NCBI GenBank assembly: GCA_025786725.1 | Contig: JAHLTZ010000026.1 | Location: 124,001-188,000 of the forward strand | Direction of reading: 5' to 3' | DNA length: 64,000 bases | From: Syncephalis fuscata | Lineage: Eukaryota; Zoopagomycota; Zoopagomycetes; Zoopagales; Piptocephalidaceae | Shown here: positions 22,497 through 32,354 of the stretch, in pieces | Layout of the letters: the number at the start of each line of letters is the position of its first letter | How positions within the stretch are numbered: the first letter of the stretch is position 1 | The notes under the pieces: generated by a model | Told to the model about the DNA's origin: nothing | Database searches by the model: none | What the model saw: only the letters and a program-made list of their open reading frames with translations | Translations under genes and position numbers: made by a program

Positions 22497-23688
22497 TACC
22501 TAAACTGCATTGCTTTTTTTGCAAATAAATAGCTATGAGCTAGTTATACTTTTTATTTTTAGTAAAATGGCTATTCATATTCTAGCTAATTAGAGCTTGT
22601 GGTCATTGCAATGCTAATTTGTACATATTATTATCAAACTAATCAATATATTTTGGTGACCTAAAAAATTGTAATCAAATTATGCACAATAATAGATATT
22701 TAAAAAACTACAAGCATAATATATCAGCTTGCTATTGCGTCGGCGTTAAGCGTCTTTTTGGAATGCATGCAGATATTGATGGTTGAATTTGTCGGTGAAA
22801 GCAAAAAAAACAAGTGATGCATTGTTGCTACTTCTGTAAAGCCGATACATTCACTTGCAACACATGATCAGATTATCTGGTAACACAATAAAAACTAGTG
22901 TGTAGATTCTTACGTAATACACTGGACCATTGTAACTGTTACTCGTTTGTGTAAATGCCAAGCCGATTGAGTCAAAAGCTTGGCTTAATTTTAGTGTGTT
23001 ATTGACGTGTTGATATTCGCGTGACCCAAATTGTCTCGTGGATGCGTTTGCAGATGATCTTTGCATGCATAAAGCACACACTGCAGTTACTTATGCACAG
23101 ATGTTAATCACCTGTCAAAACGCTTTGTTATTTTCACGCTGTTTTGACGATATGTTCTATGTAATACAGCGTGATCGGCCTCTCATGCCATAAATCTAAA
23201 TAGTCTACCAGTATACACAAATAACTAGTAATGATGTCATCACGCTATCTTTCACTGAATCAGTGATGCTATCACACAAACAACAGCATGTATAAACTGC
23301 ACATGACCATGTCACTTATTCACCAAGCAATGGCCACTATGCTACTACAACATTTTACTAGCTATGCTTTGTTGTTGCTGTTCACATAATTATCATATGA
23401 ACATCATGTGTATGTATGTGACGCTTTAGCTTATATTGCTTCCTTTCCTTCCTTTTAATTTTAGTATATATTGAACGATATACGCAACCAACTAATAAAA
23501 AATCTTTATTTACTTCACAACTCGCTTTCGTCTAACTAACGCTCTAACAGTTATTGTGTTTTCTCAAGCGTATTCAAGCTCTGCTTTATTTCAAATTTAC
23601 CAAACAAATTCTAACGCCATTGCTCAATTTTTAGCAACCACACTCCATCGTTCACTCTACTTGTTTATTTTAACAAATCAATATCATT
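22497..23688 (+). promoter_or_regulatory. Intergenic region upstream of the microexon gene
   Basis: No supportable gene. The last 230 bases include a TATA-like stretch (tagtatatattgaa, about 23463) and a long C/T-rich leader before ATG 23689, both suitable for a promoter and 5' UTR. Short open frames here lack any recognisable feature. Confidence 0.4.
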
Positions 23689-26600
23689 ATGAAGCTTTAT
23701 ATTGTCGTTGTCTGCACTCTTCTTGTGGCTTTTTTAGTCAGTACAGCCATGGTGGATGCTAGGCCAAACAGAATTCGTCGTGGTATGTTATAGTAATATA
23801 AATGTGCAAATTAACATACTGACGTAATATTTAATTACTTGCAATATTAGCCGGTAAGTCGTGATTAGGGATCATTGTTCCAGTGCTTACTGTATGTTAT
23901 ACAAATAATTGGTATGATAAATAGTTGGTAAGTGTTGATTGCACATAGCTATTGGTATAGTAATTAATCGTTGTCTTTAATTTAAATGGGTAAATAGCGC
24001 CATTGGCTAAAAGTAGGTTTAATATAAAACAAAAATATTATATAAATGATATCGATATTCTGTATTTATATTAATAGGAGGTAAATAGCAATAAGAATAG
24101 TTAATTTCTTATTTAATCAATACTATTTGCATTATTAAACTAGCGCTATCAAAAAGTAAGTGGTAATCTTTATAGACCAACTATGCGCTAAACATATGTC
24201 ATTAATCGTGTATGTTTAACAACTTGTATTAATAGGATGTAAGTGATATTCTATATCAACTAAATATAGACTAAACACATATTATGTACTGTGTGCGCCT
24301 GATAATTTGCATTAATAGCTTGTAAGTAGTATTGCTCATTAGCAACTATGCGCTAAACGTATGCAATATATCTTATATTTAATAACATGATATTATAGCT
24401 GGTAAGTGGTATTGTATGCTTACTAAATATGCACTAAATATATACCATGTACATTGTGTGTTTAATAACTTGACACTGTAGCTAGTAAGTGGTATTGTAT
24501 ATCGCCCAACTATATACTAAACGTATCTCACAATTTTTTGAATACTTGATAATTTATATTAATAGCCAGTAAGTAGTATTGTATATCAATTAGCAATATA
24601 CTAAACATATGCACTGTTTGTGTTTGATAACTTGATATTAATAGCTCGTAAGTGACATAGCATTCTAAGTAGATATAGATTAAACATATATGATGCATTG
24701 CGTGTAATTTATAATTTGAAATTAATAGAATGTAAGTTGTATTTTATATCAGCTAATTATACGCTAAACACTTGCAATGCACCATATGGCTTTAATAACT
24801 TATAACGACAGCTGGTAAGTGATATTATATATTGATTAGCTACGCACTAAATATATACCGTACTTTGTGCGGGATCAATAACTTGAAATTAATAGAAAGT
24901 AGGTGGTGCTATATGTTAATTAGCTATATACTAAACATGTGTCGTGTATCGTGCGTTTTCAATAACTTGTATTAATAGCTGGTAAGTAGTATTGTATATT
25001 AGCTACATATATATTAATAATGCATCATCCACTGTTTGTATTTAATAACTTGGATTAATAGATAGTAAGTGGCATTATATATGACTAATGATATGCTAAA
25101 CATATATTGTGTACTTTGTGTGCTTGATAATTTTATATTAATAGCTCGTAAGTAGCATGGTATATTAATTAGCCATAGTTTAAATATACATTATGTATTG
25201 CGTATGCCTAATAATTTGAAATCAATAGAATGTAAGTGGCATTGTATATTAATCGGCTGTGCGTTAAACGTATGCAATATATCTTGTGTTTAATAAATTG
25301 GCATTATAGCTAGTAAGTGGTATTATATATTGCTCAGCTATATACTAAGCATATGTCACATATTTTTTATGTTTGATAACCTGCATTGATAGAAAGTAAG
25401 TGACATTATATACAAATTAACTATATACTAAGCATATATCATGCACTTTGTGTGCTCAATAACTTGTATTAATAGCTGGTAAGTAATATTGCATAACAGT
25501 TAACTATATACTAAGCGTATGTTATTCACCTTGTGCGTTAATAACTTGTATTAATAGACTGTAAGTGAGATTATACATTAGCTAATTGGGCACTAAATAT
25601 GCTTTATACATTTCTTGTATTTAATAACTTTCCATTATAGCCGGTAATTAATATGTTATATTAATTACATATATATTAATAACATGCGCATGCATCTTGC
25701 GTTTCCAATAACATGTATTAATAGGAGGTGAGTGATATTTTATATCAGTCAACGATACACTAAATACATGTCATGTACTCTGCGTTTAATGATTTTTGCT
25801 AATAGAACGTAAGTGATGTTGTATATCAATCAACCATGCACTAAACATATGTCGTGCACTCTATGTGCCTAATGCTCACACAAATAGATGGTAAGTGGCA
25901 TTGTATATTAAGCAATATTTTACTAAATATATACGATGTACCACGATACCTAACAATTTCTAATAATAGTTTGTAAGCGGATTTTTTATATTAATTAATT
26001 ATACATTAAACGCGTGTGGTATACTTTCATATTTAATAACTTGACATTATAGCTGGTAAGTTGTATTTTACATTAATCAATTATGCGCTAAACATATACC
26101 ACACAAATTATGCTCGATAACTTGTATTAATAGATAGTAAGTGGTATTTTATAATAATTAACTATATACTAAACATATAATATGTGCTGTGGGTGCTCGG
26201 TAACTTGTATTAATAGCTAGTAAGCAACATTGTATATTCATCAATTATATACTAAACATATGTCATGTATTATGCTTAATAACTTTTATTACTAGATTGT
26301 AAGTTGTATTGTATGTTAATTAATTATGCACTAAACAAATGCTATACACTGTGTGGTCAATGCATTGATATTAATAGCTGGTATGTAGTAATCCACGCTG
26401 ATTAACTATATACTAAGCATATAGCATTCACCTTGTGTGTTTAATACCTTGATGTTACTAGAGTGTAAGTTGTATTGCATGTTAGCTAACTATATACTAA
26501 ATATATATCATACACTTTGTGTATTTGGTAACTTGTATTGACAGGGTGTAAGTAATGTTGAATATTAGTTAATTAGGCATTAAACGCACTTTATACATTT

Positions 26601-28181
26601 CTTGCTTTAATAATTTAAATCATAGCTAGTAAGTGATATTTTATGTCAACCAACTATCTACTAAGCATGTATTATGCATTATTGCATTTAATAATCTGGC
26701 ATTAATAGCTCGTAAGTGATATTATATGTTAGTTTAGTGCGCACTAAATATATGTCATTTACTTTGTGTTTAATAATCCGGAACTAATAGAAGGTAAGTA
26801 ATATTATATATAAATTAAATATACGCTAAACATATACCATGCATTATATTTTAATAATTTATATTAATAGCTCGTAAGTAGCATTGTATATTAATTGAGT
26901 ATGCGTTAAATATATACCGTGCACTTTGTATGCTTAACAACAATATGAATAGTTCGTAAGTGGCGTGGCATATTAACTATATGTATACTAATAATATACC
27001 ATATACCATGCATTATGTTTAATAACTTGTATTAATAGATTGTAAGTGGTGTTGTATACTAGATAGCTATGTATTAAACATAAGCAATACATCTGTGTAT
27101 TTAATGATTTGACATTGTAGCTCGTAAGTGGTATTTTATACCAATTGAATATGCGCTAACTATGCTTCATACATGGCATTTAATGATTTGTGTTAATAGA
27201 GAGTAAGTATCATTATATACCGATTAACTATGCGCTAAATATATGCAATATGTCTTTGTCTAATGGCTTGTGTTAATAGGAGGTAAGTAGTATTATATAG
27301 TAATTATTTATGTACTAAACATATACCATGCACCGTATGTTTAATGATTTGAAATTAATAGGAAGTAAGTGGTGCTATATGTTAATTACCTATATACTAA
27401 ACATATATTATGTACTGTATGTGCTTAATAACTTGCCATTATAGCTCGTAAGTGGCATTATATACTAATCAAATATGCGCTAAGCATATACTATGAATTT
27501 TGAATGCTCAATAATATATCTTAATAGGAAGTAAGTGGCATTGCATATTAATTGGCTATACATTAAACATAAACCATCATTATGCGTATTTAATAACTTG
27601 TATTAATAGAATGTAAGTGATATGCTATATTAAGTAGCTGCTCGTTAAACATATGGAATGTACTACACGCATTTAATAATTCATATTAATAGATAGTAAG
27701 TGATATTACACATTAATCAAACTACAAGCTAAATACATAGCATGCGTTGTGTGTATTTAATAATTTGTACAGTAGACAGTATGTGGTACCTTATATTAAC
27801 CAGTCATGCATTAAACATATGATATACACTGCTTGTTTAATAATTTTTAATAATAGGACGTAAGTGATAATGCATATTAATTAACAATGCGCTAATCATA
27901 TATCATGTACTGTGCGTGTTTGATGACTGTATTAATAGATGGTAAGTAACATTGTATACTAACTGATCATGCACTAAATATATACCATGCACTTTGTGTG
28001 TTTGATGGCTTACATTAACAGTCAGTAAGTGCTACTTTATACTAATTGACTATGCGCTAAATATATACCGTGCACTTTCTGTATTTAATAACTTGCAATA
28101 TAGATAGTAAGTAGGGTTATATAATACTAACTCATATGTTAATCCCATGGCATTATATATATATTCATAAATATAGACTAA
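23689..28181 (+). CDS. Secreted-peptide precursor encoded by one signal-peptide exon and 53 microexons, 51 of them 3 nt
   Basis: Exon 1 (23689-23782) encodes MKLYIVVVCTLLVAFLVSTA MVDARPNRIRR, a clear signal peptide, and ends in phase 1 at G|GTATGT. Microexons follow, given as start:bases. 23851:CCG, 23925:TTG, 23998 (15 nt), 24078:GAG, 24144 (12 nt), 24236:GAT, 24319:CTT, 24399:CTG, 24482:CTA, 24566:CCA, 24645:CTC, 24729:AAT, 24812:CTG, 24896:AAA, 24979:CTG, 25062:ATA, 25145:CTC, 25229:AAT, 25310:CTA, 25393:AAA, 25476:CTG, 25558:ACT, 25641:CCG, 25725:GAG, 25806:AAC, 25888:ATG, 25970:TTT, 26053:CTG, 26134:ATA, 26217:CTA, 26296:ATT, 26378:CTG, 26462:AGT, 26545:GGT, 26626:CTA, 26709:CTC, 26791:AAG, 26871:CTC, 26953:TTC, 27039:ATT, 27121:CTC, 27200:AGA, 27280:GAG, 27362:GAA, 27445:CTC, 27528:GAA, 27610:AAT, 27693:ATA, 27776:ACA, 27857:GAC, 27939:ATG, 28022:TCA, 28104:ATA. 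The last exon starts at 28177 and gives stop TAA 28179-28181. In phase 1 no stop occurs; the product is 92 residues with RR, KR and KR dibasic sites, then a Ser/Thr-rich hydrophilic tail. Function unknown. Confidence 0.8.
23783..28176 (+). repeat. Tandem array of about 82-nt intron/microexon units
   Basis: There are 54 consecutive introns. From the sixth microexon on, unit spacing is 79-86 nt; the first five introns are shorter (63-71 nt). Conserved positions are the donor (GTAAGT in 44 of 54; the rest are GTATGT, GTAGGT, GTAAAT, GTAATT, GTGAGT or GTAAGC), a mid-intron CTAAAC-like box (ACTAAACATAT in many), a TTTAATAACTTG-like box about 13-20 nt before the end, and the acceptor ATTAATAG or a variant (51 TAG, 3 CAG). 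The rest of each unit has diverged strongly. This pattern fits ancient tandem duplication with selection to keep splice signals, not a neutral satellite. Confidence 0.85.
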
Positions 28182-28923
28182 CCAATGCATTCAAGACATT
28201 GGCATTGGTAGTATAACTGGACTGCAAGTTACATATGTTTTAGGTGTATATTCGGCAAGAATCAAGATCATTTGATAGTTCCGTTCAATCTATTTATATA
28301 TCAAGTTCCATCCAGTGCTCCGACTTACTAATCTTTAATCAATGACACCATTATATTGCTAATAAGTTTGTATTTACTTGTACTTATCCGACTATACAAA
28401 CTTTTAGTAATAAACATATGGTTTCATTTTAATTATGCTTGGTCTAATTATAATGCTTATGCTTATGCTTAATTTGTATTTAAAGAGCAGTAAACAAAAA
28501 CAAAACAAAACCATAGCAAGAAATTGAATAAATATGTAGTATAAATCGCAAACATAGATCGGTGTGACTGTAGTAATAGTTCCATTTAACGCACAACTAT
28601 GCCTGTAAACATTGTAGTAATATGTGCTGGAAATATTGTATGCTATAGACAGGCATAAAGTACCTTTGTAATAAAGTAATGTATAACTGCATTTTACAAG
28701 TCAAATTCAGCTAATAACCATAAAACTACAAGTAATAAATTCATTTTGCTATTATAAATATTATTATTCAAGTTCTTTTAATAATTATAATTGAATAAAC
28801 AAATATTACTAATATATTTCGAATTAATTTACAAAGAAGACCCTTCTCTTACTATACTATTTTAACGAACTTATTTTGCTACATCGCATCATATCCGTCA
28901 GTTTAGACAAGTAAAAGCTCCAA
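28182..28923. other. Convergent intergenic region (two 3' ends)
   Basis: AT-rich sequence between the microexon gene (+) and the Erf4-like gene (-). A frame open from 28177 to about 28270 exists if the last microexons were read in phase 0, but phase 1 stops at 28179. No other gene is seen. Confidence 0.45.
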
Positions 28924-30153
28924 CTAAATAGCATTTAAATCATTAGTTTCATTAATTAGTACTATATCTTGTTTACAGCTTACATGGAGAAACGCCGTTT
29001 GACGTGGGTCACGCCACCGCAGTCCACGACTGATATAAAGCCGTCTATTCTCTTCAACCAGAAAAGCTTGTGCCTTATCGAGTGTTTCTTGATAATCGGA
29101 CTGTGTACAGCAGAATCCAAGATAGAAAACGGCACAGGAAAGACTGTGACGCAGGAATGAGCGTCCGGTACCTTCATCGCCCTGAGCAAGAATTCTATTA
29201 AGTGTCTCAATAGTCTCACGTAATTCCTCGGGTGTAACACGCCCATCAAATACTTGTGGCAGTGGATCAATCTGGAAGCGATACCGCTCGTCTGGTCGAT
29301 GATCCCGTTCAATACGAATTAAGGAATACCCATGGCTGAACTATCAGCCATAGAAGACGGCTCATTGCCATTGAGTGGGCCACCCATTGCCGATACTGCA
29401 TGGGCACCATAATAAGAAGTGCCTTCGGTATGGCCCGATTGGCTTGATAGGCCGGTTCGACCTGTGTGCACGGTTAAAGCATCTGTACGTCGTGTACTCG
29501 TCGTGCCATGTCCATGAAGAACGGCCATATCCGGCGTTATAACCGATGGCGGATTTATCGACGATAAATGCATACCAACATTCACAGGTGTCGTGCCGGA
29601 TAGATCATCAAGCTCACTGCCAGTAGCACTTCGATCAAGACAAGACTACGTCGATTCGTATAAGTATCAATTCGCAATGGTACACGTGAATCAGTAGTCA
29701 GATCAGCTGGTAGCATTGCTGGCGATGTTCGCAGTGCAGTTAATCCTACAGACGATCCAGAATCAGGTAGACCAGCAACGTAGGCAGCATCGCGTGCCAA
29801 TGCCGATTGCACACTACCACTTGAGAATTGTCGACCCAGATTGATTGAGCCACCTGTTGATGTAGAAAACTCCCAGTGATCAGGTGGACGCATTGGATCG
29901 AGTGGTGCAAAGTATGTATCGTCAGCCAAACGTGGTACACCATCCGTTTCAGCATAAGTGGTCACGCTATACGGCCTAAGCGTGGACGCATTACTGCTAA
30001 TGCCACCCGCTGATCGTTTATGAATCAGTGTATTACACCCACGTGTAAATAGTCCCCCGTGCCACTATTGGGAGCATTGGCTGTTTCTACTGTGGTATAT
30101 GGACGGTTACTGCGCGCCGGTTGCAATAAGCGTAATTGGCGTCGATCATCCAT
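28924..30153 (-). CDS. ERF4: Erf4/Golgin-A7-like subunit of a Ras protein palmitoyltransferase
   Basis: Starts MDDRRQLRLLQPARSNRPYT at 30153. About 270 low-complexity Ser/Gly/Thr-rich residues precede a C-terminal Golgin7/ERF4 domain (about 29320-28990): LIRIERDHRPDERYRFQID, PEELRETIETLNRILAQ, SFLRHSLSCAVFYLGF, ETLDKAQAFLVEENRRLY, SRGLRWRDP. In this family the domain stabilises a DHHC palmitoyltransferase (Erf2/DHHC9) that lipidates Ras at ER or Golgi membranes. The frame slips in the C5 run near 30050 (one more base restores GGLFTRGCNTLIHKRS), near 29640 and near 29330, all consistent with sequence indels. The stop used is at 28924-28926; a short C-terminal intron starting at GTAAGC near 28984 is possible. 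Confidence 0.72.
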
Positions 30154-31138
30154 AGTATTATTTAATTAGGTAAAAGCTTGTACTAGCGGTATCAATCAAA
30201 ATAGCCAGTAAATATTGATGATCTATCCAATGCACCTGCACTTAAAATAATCGACTATTGAATAGTAATCGGCAGTTGACAGTAACAGCAGTTGAGCAAT
30301 AGCAGTAGCAGTAGTAGAAGTAGAAGTAGAAATGAATGAAAACGCTAGACCACTACTGTTACCAAATATTAAACAACGACAGCTTGTTTGAAACACAGGT
30401 GGCAAACGGGCAATCCTGCTACAGTAAAAATAAAAGATGATGAAATTTCGCCGTAGCTATTAAGTCGAGATGTTGCGGCGCTGTTATAAATAAGATGCGA
30501 TTATGCTGTTCTTACAATATAGTAAACAACCAGACCCGTAACAATAACGTGGAATAGATAAAGAAATAAGGAGACAAGAGCGAGTAACCACCAGTGGAAA
30601 ACGAGAAGCAAAGAATAGAGAGAAATAAAAATGTTCAAGTCGGAGCCGGTAATGGAAACACCGACTAAAGAGTGACACTGCTTTATGCAATTTTAATGCC
30701 AAGGCTGCAATGTGTAGTATTTAATAGTGATCTACCGATAAATAGTTACTAAATAGCCATATAATAGTACGATTAGTAGTATAGAGTAGTATTAGTGGCA
30801 ATAAAAGCAATATTGACTGTAATAGTATTTGTATGTTTAGTGGCAATAGTAATAAGGAGTCAATAAAAGTAATAAAATGTTAATATGAACAACAATGTAT
30901 GAAAGACTAATGATCTATCAGTAAATACTTTAAATGATTGGCGAACATCAATGATCGCCGTTTATTAGTTGAAATCCATCTCTATTTTATGTTAATAGAT
31001 TTGATGGATGAGTCTATAGATGAAATAGGATATATACACAATCCATTGAATCTAAATATTTTTTCTTTCTTTCTCTCGTTCACTTTATTCAATTGTTCCT
31101 ACTGCCCTAATCTAGGCTAACGACGCATAGATCTAGGC
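30154..31138. promoter_or_regulatory. Divergent promoter region, ERF4-like / bS18m
   Basis: The starts of two outward-facing genes flank this stretch. It has AGT/AGC-rich simple sequence (about 30300-30335) and a C/T-rich tract (tttctttctttctctcg, about 31062-31078) just before the bS18m ATG, as expected for a fungal transcription start region. Short open frames are not convincing. Confidence 0.4.
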
Positions 31139-32102
31139 ATGTCGTTGTTATCGTTGAACGGAGTACGGTCGAGAGCCGTAGCAAGATCGTGGCATATATT
31201 GCCTACGATCACGGCAGGACGCATACTCGCTACGCGTCACATTCATGCCAATGTACAACCAAAGACTGCAAACAATGGGGAAGACGTGGAAACAGAAGAG
31301 TATGTTAGTTCATACAACTATGCTGAAGATGAGGAACTATATGGATCTACTAATTTATCAGAGTTGACGACAAAGCGTACTGGTAGTAAGTCAATAGTAC
31401 TTACTTATAATTAACTATTAGTTAATTATATATGCTTTATATTTAGTGGATTCGGAAGGGGCCTTTTTTGAGCCAGAGAATGCTGAAGTTAATCATCAGA
31501 AACTTGATCGTATGGCTGATATGTTTGTGTCCATTAGTAATGAAGCAGGTAAGAAAATAGATAGATTAATTAATATTAATGAATTGCTAATGACTAATTA
31601 TAATAATAGATAAACCAATGCCTACACAAAATGAATCTTATAGATTAAGTCGTAAATTTATTCCTGGATCAGTAAGTAGAAATGATGTTATTGTATTATT
31701 GTATATTGTATTATTATATTATAATAATAATAATACAAATTATATTCAGTAAACTTACATGAATAATAGACTTATGCTCCTAAAGATCTTGACGAGGATA
31801 CTTATCGACTCTATAGAGAACGAGCAAAACATATCCGTAGACAGGATCCATTTAATCTACTAGGATTGAATCCATTGCTTGAATACAAAAATGTTGCTTT
31901 ATTATCACGATTTGTAACAGAAATGGGCCGAATTAGACCACGAACTGAAACTGGTCTATCTGGAGTTAATCAACGTCGATTATCAAAGGCTATTAAACGT
32001 TCTCGTGCCATGGGATTGATGCCATTTACATATCGACCATCGTTTGCTTTTATGCAAGAGAATCGAGGACCTGAAAATACACCTATTACATCACGTGATT
32101 AA
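31139..32102 (+). CDS. RSM18: Mitochondrial small ribosomal subunit protein bS18m
   Basis: Four exons; introns at about 31384-31447, 31549-31611 and 31671-31770 all join in frame. The N-terminus ([20 protein letters not shown]) is basic and hydrophobic, fitting a mitochondrial presequence. The C-terminal domain is a clear bS18: [63 protein letters not shown]. It acts in the platform of the mitochondrial small ribosomal subunit. The 150-residue spacer before the domain is longer than in bacteria but normal for fungal mitoribosomal proteins. Confidence 0.9.
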
Positions 32103-32354
32103 TGGATAATAAACTTGATACTTGTTGTTAATTACTTGTCATGATCAATGAATAGAGGCAATTGTTACCAGTACACTCACACTTATTTCGACCTTATTTC
32201 CGCGTGTAACTCTTTATAGCTATTCTTCATCTATTATAATTACCTCCACGATCGCTGCCACTTTAGCGTTAGTGGACTATTGAGTAGTACTAGTCCTATT
32301 ATTGTTAACTACGGGCCAGGTAGCAGGTTTATTTAACCAGAATCCAGTTACAGG

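Noticed and set aside
22851-23081. 76-codon minus-strand frame upstream of the microexon gene
   Set aside because: No recognisable features; lies in the likely promoter region.
23783-28176. Array read as an ordinary non-coding satellite or as a CRISPR-like repeat-spacer array
   Set aside because: The 3-nt 'spacers' are always bounded by AG and GT(A/G), the 5' exon has a signal peptide with a matching donor phase, and the spliced frame is open to a stop. Satellite drift would not keep donor and acceptor sites in 54 of 54 units.
28177-28270. Long last coding exon of the microexon gene (frame open to about 28270)
   Set aside because: Would require phase 0, while exon 1 (G|GTATGT) sets phase 1, in which TAA follows immediately at 28179.
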